Shown one piece after another: positions 38,935-46,188 of a DNA stretch of 64,000 bases. The stretch lies in NCBI RefSeq assembly GCF_030161635.1, contig NZ_BSUO01000001.1, positions 2,647,199 through 2,711,198 on the forward strand. Direction: 5' to 3'. The notes beneath the pieces are model-generated. The model was given only the letters and a program-made list of their open reading frames with translations, ran no database searches and was not told where the DNA came from. Position 1 is the stretch's first letter. Every line of letters begins with the position of its first letter. The position numbers and the translations under genes are program-made. The stretch comes from Mobilicoccus caccae (GTDB taxonomy: Bacteria; Actinomycetota; Actinomycetes; Actinomycetales; Dermatophilaceae).

Positions 38935-40586
38935 TCAGACGCGGGAGAGCAGCGCCGAGATCCCGCTGTGCCGGGGCGTGGTGGCCGCACCCGCATCGGA
39001 CCCGGAGTCGCCGGGCTCGACGGCCGGCAACGGACGATCCAGTTCGCTGCGCTGACGCCACAACGTCCACGCGCCCCAGGCGACGGCGGCGACGCCGATC
39101 ATCGTGGCACCGTTGACCACGGCGACGTCGAGCATCGAGTACGCGAGCAGCCAGCCGGTGATCCACACCAGCGCCCGCACGACGCGTCGGTCGGTGAACG
39201 TGGCGCCCAGCAGCACGACTCCCCAGAGGACGTACCAGGGGTAGACGGTCGGCCCACCGGCGGTGAAGACGAGCAGGGCCCACGCCGCGGCGGCGACCGG
39301 TCGGCGCGGCGCCAGCACCCACGTGATCCACGCGAGCGCGACGACCACGGCGAGCAGGCCGGCGATCTGGACGGCGGGCGCGATGCCTCCGGTCCATTCC
39401 TGCGGGACGCCGACGGCCGTGAGCGCACCGGCCACCCCGGCGCCGGCCATCGACACCGGCGACAGCAGCGACAACACCGAGCCCGGGACGCCGAGGTTGG
39501 CGATCCATCCCCAGCCGAGCCCGCTGACCAGGGTGAGCGCGGCGAAGGCGACGAACGCCACGGCACCCACCCGCGCGGCGATCCACACGTACGAGCGCTG
39601 ATCGACCGCGGACATCAGGGGCGCCTCGCGGCGCTCGCCGCGGGCGTGGCGGTAGGCCAACCCGGCGACGCCGACGAGTGCGAGGACGGCCGTCTGCTTG
39701 AAGCTCGCCCCTGCGGCGACGGCGACCGAGGCGGCCATCCAGCGTCCGTCGGCGGCCAGGAGCAGACCCACGACGACCAGGGCGATCATCATGGCGTCGT
39801 TGTGCATGCCGCCGACCAGGTGCATGAGCACGAGCGGGTTGATGACGCCCAACCACACGGCCTGGTGGCGCGAGACGCCCATCTTCTCGGCCAGACGCGG
39901 GAGGGCGTAGGCGATGGCTCCGACGGCGAGGAGCGCGGGCAGGCGCATCGCGATGGCGGCGATCATGGCGTCGCCGCCGGTCAGGTCGACGATCGTGCGC
40001 TGCACCTGCAGGGCCACCGGCCCGTAGGGGGCGGCGGTGAAGAGCCAGAGGGGTCGACCTGGTCGGCGTACGGGCCGGGGACGGCGATCGGTCCGGTCTG
40101 GTAGGGATCCATCCCGCGGCTGACGACCAGCCCCTGGGCGGCGTAGCTGTAGGCGTCGCGGCTGAACAGCGGCGGCACGAACGCCACCGGCAGACTCCAC
40201 CAGGCCCAGGTCGCGGCCGGCGCGGTGGGAACACCCTCGGCGGGCCGCAGCGCGAGCCACACGTCGAACAGTCGCAGCAGACCGACCAGCACGATGGCGG
40301 TCGCGGCGAACCGGGCGGGCTCACTGAGCAGGCGGTCGAAGAACCAGTTCTCGTACAGCGGTGCGTCCGCGGCGACGAACGCCGGAGAGAAGGCGCCGAG
40401 GGCGATGAGCACCATGGCGAAGAATCCCTGACGCACGTGCGGCCACGCCCAGGCCTCGGTCATGGAGTCCGTGGCGGCGCGGTGCGCCTCGCGCAGACGA
40501 CCGGCGGCGGGGAGGCGATCGAGGGTCGCGGAGATCACGGAGCGACCGGGTGTGTTCACACCGATCCCATCGCGTGTCGCCGTCAT
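38935..40586 (-). CDS. Polyprenol-phosphate-mannose-dependent alpha-mannosyltransferase (MptB-like); one frameshift
   Basis: A polytopic glycosyltransferase likely adding mannose to a cell-envelope glycan. The N-terminal part has LFSRDAYSYAAQGLVVSRGMDPYQTGP, the acidic loop typical of GT-C enzymes; it shifts frame at the G run 40050-40053 and continues WLFTAAPYGPVALQV, INPLVLMHLVGGMHNDAMM and VYPWYVLWGVVLL. Merged length 550 residues with about 12 membrane segments. The ATG at 40586 follows GGAGAGG. Mycobacterial MptB extends lipomannan; the acceptor here is unknown. Confidence 0.85.
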
Positions 40587-40754
40587 GGATCCTCTCCCTC
40601 ACCGCGGGTGCCGACCCTCGCGCCAGACGCGAACCGGACGGCCGTCCGAGAAGATTGTGCCATTCCGCCCCGTCGTGAGCGGGCATGACATCACTGACAC
40701 CCTCTCAACCGGGCCTGGGAACTTCCTGACAGTGACGGCGAAATCCGTCCCGCC

Positions 40755-40771
40755 AGGCGTCTTCGGCGCCT
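40755..40771 (-). terminator. Possible terminator of the prenyl transferase gene
   Basis: AGGCGTC-TTC-GGCGCCT can form a 7-bp stem with one mismatch, 35 bases past the stop codon. The rest of the 219-base gap (40587-40805) has no gene. Confidence 0.3.
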
Positions 40772-40805
40772 CTCTCAGCAGGACCGCCGGGCCGGTTCGC
40801 CCCCG

Positions 40806-41567
40806 TCAGGACCCGTATCGACGCTCGCGTTCGGCGTAGGACCGCAACGCGCGCAGGAAGTCGACGCGGCGGAAGTCCGGCCAGTAGGCCTCGCAGAAGT
40901 ACAGCTCGCTGTGCGTGCTCTGCCACAACAGGAACCCGCCGACCCGCTGCTCACCGGAGGTGCGGATCACGAGGTCGGGGTCCGGTTGCCCGCGGGTGTA
41001 GAGGTGGCTGGTGATGGCCTCGACGTCGATGGTCGCGATGACGTCCTCGATCGTGCGTCCCGCCTCGGCGGCCTCGACGAGGAGCGCGCGCACCGCGTCG
41101 GCGATCTCCTGACGGCCCCCGTACCCGACGGCGAAGTTGACGACCATGCCCTCGACCTCACTCGTCGAGGCGGCCGCCGCCTCGAGCCGGGACCGCGTCG
41201 CCTCGGGCAGCAGGTCCAACGCACCGACGGGATGCACGCGCCAGTTGCCCGTCTCGGCGATCTCGCCGACGACGTCCTCGATGATGCGCAACAGCGGCGC
41301 CAGCTCGGCGGGGTCGCGCTTGAGGTTGTCGGTCGAGAGCAGCCACAACGTGACGATCTCGATGCCGACCTCTTCACTCCATCCGAGGAACGGGATGATG
41401 TTGTCGGCCCCGGCGCGGTGCCCGTCGGCCGTCGCGGCGCCCTTCTCCCGGGCCCATCGGCGGTTGCCGTCGAGCATGACCGCCACGTGACGCGGAAGGT
41501 TCTCGGTGGGCAGCTGCGCGACGAGCTTGCGCTCGTATGCCCCGTAGAGCAGGTCACTTACGTCCAC
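40806..41567 (-). CDS. Isoprenyl transferase, Z-farnesyl diphosphate synthase-like
   Basis: A cis-prenyltransferase. Motifs: HVAVMLDGNRRWAR (catalytic Asp), VTLWLLSTDNLKRDP, NFAVGYGGRQEI, LVIRTSGEQRVGGFLLWQS and YFCEAYWPDFRRVDFLRAL. The start (DLLYGAYERKLVAQL) and end (ALRSYAERERRYG) resemble mycobacterial Rv1086, which makes short-chain Z,E-farnesyl diphosphate, more than the long-chain UppS. It has 253 residues. The GTG at 41567 follows GGAG. Divergent from hemolysin III, as in mycobacteria. Confidence 0.88.
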   Translation of the reverse strand: MDVSDLLYGAYERKLVAQLPTENLPRHVAVMLDGNRRWAREKGAATADGHRAGADNIIPFLGWSEEVGIEIVTLWLLSTDNLKRDPAELAPLLRIIEDVVGEIAETGNWRVHPVGALDLLPEATRSRLEAAAASTSEVEGMVVNFAVGYGGRQEIADAVRALLVEAAEAGRTIEDVIATIDVEAITSHLYTRGQPDPDLVIRTSGEQRVGGFLLWQSTHSELYFCEAYWPDFRRVDFLRALRSYAERERRYGS

Positions 41568-41629
41568 TGCGGCTCCAGTCGAGGTCGGCTACGGACCAAC
41601 GGTAGCGCCACCGGGAGCGACAACCCGCC

Positions 41630-41671
41630 TCGACACCGTCCTTACGAAGTCGTAACCTACGTAAGCGTAAG
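41630..41671 (+). promoter_or_regulatory. Promoter and palindromic operator between the prenyl transferase and hemolysin III genes
   Basis: TCGACA (41630-41635), a 17-base spacer and TAACCT (41653-41658) form a promoter toward hemolysin III. The spacer and -10 box are covered by the palindrome TTACGA-AG-TCGTAA (41642-41655), followed by TACGTA (41658-41663) and two GTAAG half-sites. A repressor bound here would block RNA polymerase. Confidence 0.5.
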
Positions 41672-41708
41672 TTTCGGTGGATCACTCTCGACCAGAAGGA
41701 GGCTCCTC

Positions 41709-42455
41709 ATGAGCGATCGCGCTCCATCCCTCGACCGGACCCCCGGCGACGACGGCCGGGCGGGATCGGGGTCCGGCCACCCTCTGCGCGAGGGCTTGGC
41801 GGAGCTCGGTGAGTTCATGCCTCCGCGGCTGCGCGGCTGGCTGCACGCCGCGGTGTTCCCCGTGGTCGTCCTCGGCGGGCTCACGCTCGTCACCCTCACT
41901 CCCGGGATGCGCGCTCGCACCGGCGCGGCGGTGTTCGTCGCCACGGCCGCCCTGCTCTTCGGCGTCTCCGCGCTGTATCACCGCGGACGGTGGTCACCGG
42001 CGGTCAAGCAGGTCCTCGGCCGCATCGACCACGCCAACATCTTCATCGCCATCGCCGGCACGTACACGGCGTTCGCCCTCAGCCTGCTGCCCGAACACCA
42101 AGCGAGGACGCTGCTCTGGACGATCTGGCTCGGCGCCGGCGCCGGGGTCTTCCTGCGGGTGGTCTGGATGACGGCGCCGCGGTGGTTGACCACCGCCGTC
42201 TACATCGCCCTGGGCTGGGTGGCGCTCTTCTACCTCGGGCCGCTCTATGCCGGCGGCGGGCCGCTCATCGTCGCCCTCATCGCGATCGGCGGCATCCTCT
42301 ACACCCTCGGCGCCGTGGTCTACGGGCTGCGTCGACCGGACCCCTCCCCGCGCTGGTTCGGTTTCCACGAGGTGTTCCACGCCTTCACCGTGGCGGCGTT
42401 CGGCACCCACGCCGTCGCCGTCGTCCTGGCCCTCACCACTCCCTCGGCGGCCTGA
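41709..42455 (+). CDS. Hemolysin III family membrane protein (PAQR-like)
   Basis: A seven-helix membrane protein of the hemolysin III/PAQR superfamily. Conserved residues: SALYHRG, RIDHANIFIAIAGTYTAF and FGFHEVFHAFTVAAFGTHAVAV, with the His and Asp residues that may bind metal. It has 248 residues with a polar 35-residue N-terminus. The ATG at 41709 is preceded by AGAAGGAGG. Function is not established despite the name. Confidence 0.9.
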   Translation: MSDRAPSLDRTPGDDGRAGSGSGHPLREGLAELGEFMPPRLRGWLHAAVFPVVVLGGLTLVTLTPGMRARTGAAVFVATAALLFGVSALYHRGRWSPAVKQVLGRIDHANIFIAIAGTYTAFALSLLPEHQARTLLWTIWLGAGAGVFLRVVWMTAPRWLTTAVYIALGWVALFYLGPLYAGGGPLIVALIAIGGILYTLGAVVYGLRRPDPSPRWFGFHEVFHAFTVAAFGTHAVAVVLALTTPSAA

Positions 42456-42527
42456 CGCAGGAGCGCCGGCCGAGCCGCGACCGGCGTCATCGCCCTGACG
42501 TCATCCCCTCGACGTCATCGCGTCGCG

Positions 42528-42567
42528 CCCCCACGACCACGCCGAAATCGGAGGGTCGCGGTGGGGG
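42528..42567. terminator. Hairpin between converging hemolysin III and the small membrane protein gene
   Basis: CCCCCACGACC (42528-42538) can pair with GGTCGCGGTGGGGG (42554-42567) with a two-base bulge. The rest of the 124-base gap holds short direct repeats of GACGTCATC (about 42498-42520). Confidence 0.45.
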
Positions 42568-42579
42568 CCTGCGGTTGGG

Positions 42580-42915
42580 TCAGGCGCGCGGGTCGGGGTC
42601 GGACCCAGGAGCCGGATCCACCTTCGGCGCCGGTGTCGTGGGCGCCGGTGTCGCGGCGTCGGAGGCGACTCCCGAGGGGCCACCGTCCGCGTCGTCCTGC
42701 ACCGGCAGGAAGATCCGTCGCCGGCTCGGCCGGGTGACGACGTCGTCGCCCGCCTCCGCGGCGCGGCGCTCGTCCTCGGCCTCCTCGTCGAACCTCACCT
42801 TGCGCAGCCGGCCACTCATGCTGCGCATGAGCAACCACAACGCGACGGCGAGCAGGAAGAACGCGAGGAACCCGCCGATACCGGGCGAGATCGACTGATC
42901 GATGCCTCCGCCCAT
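42580..42915 (-). CDS. Small single-span membrane protein downstream of mca
   Basis: A 111-residue protein with one membrane helix (GIGGFLAFFLLAVALWLLM), a basic stretch (RSMSGRLRKVRF) and an acidic, Pro/Ala-rich tail. The ATG overlaps the mca stop (TGATG). A small membrane protein at the same place follows mca in mycobacteria (Rv1083). Function unknown. Confidence 0.8.
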   Translation of the reverse strand: MGGGIDQSISPGIGGFLAFFLLAVALWLLMRSMSGRLRKVRFDEEAEDERRAAEAGDDVVTRPSRRRIFLPVQDDADGGPSGVASDAATPAPTTPAPKVDPAPGSDPDPRA

Positions 42916-43886
42916 CACTCCCCCTTCAGGGTGTCGAGGATCTCTGTGTTGACGACGATGTCGTCGATCACGGGCGCGGCGGAGCCGGCCACCGCTGACT
43001 CGGACAACGCATCGGCCTCGTCGGGCGTGCCCAGGCCGGCGAACAGGTCGGACTCCCCCTCGGCGAACGGGACGTAGGAGGCCGCGAGCTCGAAGTCCTC
43101 GGTCGGCCAGACCTCGCGCTCGACGTCGATGGGGATGCCGAACCACCACGAGTCGGGGTCGATCTGCGTGGCGTGTGCCAGCAGGGCCGCGTTGCGCTGC
43201 TCGAAGAACTCGCCGCACTGCACCCGCGTCGTGACCTTGCGCGGCGTGCGATCGGCCCAGCGCTCCAGCCATTCACCGAACGGGGAGTCCATGCCGCGCT
43301 CGGTCATCACTCCGTGGAAGGCCGTGATGCGTTCGATGCCGATGGTCTGGTTGTAGTACAGCTTCAGCGGCTGCCAGGCCGGCCCGGCGTGCGGGTAGGC
43401 GTCGGGATCGCCGGCTGCGCGGAACGCGGCGACCGAGACGACGTGGGTCATGATGTGGTCCGGATGCGGGTACCCGCCGACCTCGTCGTAGGTGGTGACG
43501 ACGTGCGGACGGAACTCACGGATGACCCGCACCAGCGCCTCGGCCGTGATGTCGACCGGCTCGAGTGCGAAGCACCCGGCGGGCAGCGCCGGACGCGGGT
43601 CGCCCTGGGGCAGACCGGAGTCGACGAACCCCAGCCATGTGTGCTCGACGTCGAGGATCTGCTGCGCCCGAGCCATCTCGCGACGCCGGAAGGCGGGCAG
43701 GTCACGCTCGACGTCGGGGTCGTCGATCAACCGGGGGTTGAGCACGTCACCGCGCTCCCCGCCCGTGCAGGAGACGACCTGCACGCGGACTCCCTCGGAG
43801 CGGTATCGGGCCATGGTGGCAGCGCCCTTGCTCGACTCGTCGTCGGGATGGGCGTGGACGGCCAACAGCCGAAAAGTCTCGGTCAC
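42915..43886 (-). CDS. mca: Mycothiol S-conjugate amidase
   Basis: Cleaves mycothiol-xenobiotic conjugates, releasing mercapturic acids for export. The zinc-binding LmbE-fold motif is VHAHPDDESSKGAATMARY with a second site in VGGYPHPDHIMTHVV. The ESSKG variant separates Mca from the deacetylase MshB. It has 323 residues. The GTG at 43886 follows GAAGGA. It implies that the organism makes mycothiol, an actinobacterial trait. Divergent from DUF4307. Confidence 0.94.
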   Translation of the reverse strand: MTETFRLLAVHAHPDDESSKGAATMARYRSEGVRVQVVSCTGGERGDVLNPRLIDDPDVERDLPAFRRREMARAQQILDVEHTWLGFVDSGLPQGDPRPALPAGCFALEPVDITAEALVRVIREFRPHVVTTYDEVGGYPHPDHIMTHVVSVAAFRAAGDPDAYPHAGPAWQPLKLYYNQTIGIERITAFHGVMTERGMDSPFGEWLERWADRTPRKVTTRVQCGEFFEQRNAALLAHATQIDPDSWWFGIPIDVEREVWPTEDFELAASYVPFAEGESDLFAGLGTPDEADALSESAVAGSAAPVIDDIVVNTEILDTLKGE

Positions 43887-44109
43887 TCGGATCCTTCGCG
43901 TTCTCCTCGGGCCTCGCCACGAGGTCGGACATGGCAGGACATGACGGGCACCGGTGTGTGGTCTGCGCCCATTGTGGCACCGAGCACCGACACCGGTCGG
44001 GGTGCGGTCGGCCCGGAGCGCCCCGAGGGGCCCCTCCGGCGACCGAGGCAGCAGGAGTCCGCTGCGCCCTGGTGCCCGGGCGGCGGCGGGCGACGCGTAG
44101 CCTGGCCTC

Positions 44110-44486
44110 GTGCAGTTGCTGGAGCGATACCGCCGTCTACCCAAGCGTGAGCGCACCCTGGGTGCGATCGGGACGGTCGCGGTCGTCGTCGGGATCGTCA
44201 TGGCCGTGTGGTGGGGGTGGCCGCCACCGTGGGCAAACCGATGTGGGGAAACCTGGCGTTCGACGTGCGCGACGACCGGCACGTCGAGGTCACGTACCAG
44301 CTCACCCGCCCCACGGACGCGACCGTGGAGTGCATCGTCGTGGCCAAGGAGATGAACCACGGCACGGTCGGTACGGTCACCGACACGATCCCCCCGGGCC
44401 CCGAGGCGAGCATCGTCCGCACCGTGGAGGTGCGCACCACCTCACGTGCGGTGATGGGTGAGGTGAGTCGCTGCCGCGCACTGTGA
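44110..44486 (+). CDS. DUF4307 family membrane-anchored protein; one frameshift
   Basis: A short conserved actinobacterial protein: a basic N-terminus (LLERYRRLPKRER), one membrane helix (LGAIGTVAVVVGIVMAVWWG) and an extracytoplasmic beta-rich domain (FDVRDDRHVEVTYQLTRP, VECIVVAKEMNHGTVG, TTSRAVMGEVSRCR). One G is missing from the run at 44213-44217; restored length 125 residues. GTG start. Lies between mca and greA, a conserved neighbourhood. No known function. Confidence 0.85.
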
Positions 44487-44824
44487 CGTCCGTGGATCGG
44501 TGGATCTCCGAGATCTCACGGGTCGCACAGGGGCTCACGCGGGCCCCCGACCGCGATCAGGACCTCACCTTCGGACCTCGCACGGGGCGTCCACACCCGC
44601 CTCGTCGTCGCCGAGATCGGCCGTGAGATCGCGTCCGGACGCCGAGAAGTCTATGCTTGTTCACTTACACGGCCTGCCGATCGGCAGGCCGTTCGATCTA
44701 CCGGGCATCCCCCACCCCGCCGCCGCACGTCCAGGGCGTCGGTGTGAGCGCCCGGCCGATGTGGCCGAACTCCGGCCATGGCCCGCCTGGCTGCGGGCGA
44801 TCGCAACGAGCAAGGAGCAGTCAC
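44487..44824 (+). promoter_or_regulatory. greA upstream region: promoter and 24-base palindrome
   Basis: This 338-base gap has no gene. A TATGCT -10 hexamer (44652-44657, context GTCTATGCTTGTTC) would start transcription near 44664. From 44669 to 44692 the new RNA would carry a perfect palindrome, ACGGCCTGCCGA and TCGGCAGGCCGT, about 130 bases before the greA start. It could be a leader hairpin or an operator. Confidence 0.5.
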
Positions 44825-45319
44825 GTGTCCGACACCACCGCGCAGGCCAGCTACCTCACGCAGGAGGCCTACGACCGCCTCGAGGCGGAGCTCAAGTACC
44901 TCTCGAGCGAGGGTCGCACGGAGATCAGCAAGCGCATCGAGGCGGCCCGCGACGAGGGCGACCTCCGTGAGAACGGCGGCTACCACGCCGCCAAGGAGGA
45001 GCAGGGCAAGATGGAGGCCCGCATCCGCCAGCTCACGCACCTGCTCCAGACGGCCGTCGTGGGCGAGACCCCTCCCGACGACGACGTCGTCGAGCCCGGC
45101 ATGCTGGTGACGGTCGACATGTTCGGCGACGAGCTGAAGTTCCTCCTCGGCAGCCGCGAGATCCTCGGCGACGGTGACGACATCGACGTGTACTCCGAGA
45201 AGTCCCCGATGGGTGAGGCGATCAACGGCAAGAAGGCCGGCGACGAGGCGACCTACGACGCTCCCAACGGCAAGAGCATCACGGTCAAGATCCTCAAGGC
45301 CAAGCCGTACCGCGCGTGA
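44825..45319 (+). CDS. greA: Transcription elongation factor GreA
   Basis: Rescues backtracked RNA polymerase. The N-terminal coiled coil holds the acidic tip in ISKRIEAARDEGDLRENGGYHAAKEEQ, and the C-terminal domain ends VKILKAKPYRA. It has 164 residues. The GTG at 44825 follows AAGGAG. The gene runs directly into msrA. Confidence 0.96.
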   Translation: MSDTTAQASYLTQEAYDRLEAELKYLSSEGRTEISKRIEAARDEGDLRENGGYHAAKEEQGKMEARIRQLTHLLQTAVVGETPPDDDVVEPGMLVTVDMFGDELKFLLGSREILGDGDDIDVYSEKSPMGEAINGKKAGDEATYDAPNGKSITVKILKAKPYRA

Positions 45320-45972
45320 TGTTCTTCCGCCCAGAGCCCTCGATGGTCAGCCCGGCCGACGCCCTACCCGGGCGCAGCGAGCCGATGGCCGGTGTGCCCG
45401 ACCTGCACCTCGTCACCCGCGCCCCGCTGAAGCCACCCTTCGGCGACGGCGTCGAGGTCGTGTACCTCGCCGGCGGCTGCTTCTGGGGCATCGAGCGGAT
45501 CTTCTGGCGCCTCGACGGTGTCGTCAGCACCGCGGCGGGCTACATGGGTGGCTACACACCCAACCCGACGTACGAGGAGACGTGCACCGGGCGCACCGGT
45601 CACGCCGAGGCGGTGCTGGTCGCGTACGACCCGACCGTCATCGGCGCCGATCGGTTGTTCGCCACGTTCTTCGAGAACCACGACCCCACGACACCCAACC
45701 GGCAGGGCAACGACGTCGGCACCCAGTACCGCTCGGCGATCTACACCTCGACGCCCGAGCAGGGCGAGGCGGCCGTGGCCGCGCGGGATGCGTTCCAGAA
45801 GGTGCTCTCCGACGCCGGACACGGCACGATCACCACCGAGTTGCGCCCGGCCGAGGAGGCCGGCCCGTTCTACTACGCCGAGGAGCTCCACCAGCAATAC
45901 CTGGAGAAGAACCCCGGCGGGTACTGCAACCACGGACCCAACGGCTACACCTGCCCGGTCGGCCTGGTCTGA
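45319..45972 (+). CDS. msrA: Peptide methionine sulfoxide reductase A
   Basis: Repairs oxidised methionine. The catalytic Cys is in VVYLAGGCFWGIERIFWRLDG; GGYTPNPTYEETCTGRTGHAEAV and the substrate region EELHQQYLEKNPGGYCNHG follow. It has 217 residues. The ATG at 45319 overlaps the greA stop (TGATG), so translation is coupled. Confidence 0.96.
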   Translation: MFFRPEPSMVSPADALPGRSEPMAGVPDLHLVTRAPLKPPFGDGVEVVYLAGGCFWGIERIFWRLDGVVSTAAGYMGGYTPNPTYEETCTGRTGHAEAVLVAYDPTVIGADRLFATFFENHDPTTPNRQGNDVGTQYRSAIYTSTPEQGEAAVAARDAFQKVLSDAGHGTITTELRPAEEAGPFYYAEELHQQYLEKNPGGYCNHGPNGYTCPVGLV

Positions 45973-45992
45973 CCCGAGCCCGTATCGCCGAC

Positions 45993-46025
45993 GAGCCGCC
46001 CCGCACACATCGTGCGGGGCGGCTC
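45993..46025 (+). terminator. msrA terminator hairpin
   Basis: GAGCCGCCCCGCAC (45993-46006) pairs perfectly with GTGCGGGGCGGCTC (46012-46025) around ACATC, followed by GTTCT. Confidence 0.75.
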
Positions 46026-46067
46026 GTTCTCGTCGTGGCCGCGCCCGGGCGAGTGGTCACGGCGGGT

Positions 46068-46173
46068 GAAGAACAACACCGACGACATCGACAGCACCCC
46101 GATTCTCGTTCTCGCAGGTCAGAGGATCGCGGTGTCTGGCCAGGCGGTGTCGATGTTGTTCCTGTTGTTCTTC
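46068..46173. repeat. Long imperfect inverted repeat in a convergent intergenic region
   Basis: The 28-base arm at 46068-46095 (starts GAAGAACAACA) matches the reverse complement of 46146-46173 at most positions, with about 50 bases between. It is locally AT-richer than its surroundings. No transposase or ORF is present. It may be a remnant of a small mobile element or a large hairpin. Confidence 0.6.
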
Positions 46174-46188
46174 GATGTCGACGACCGA

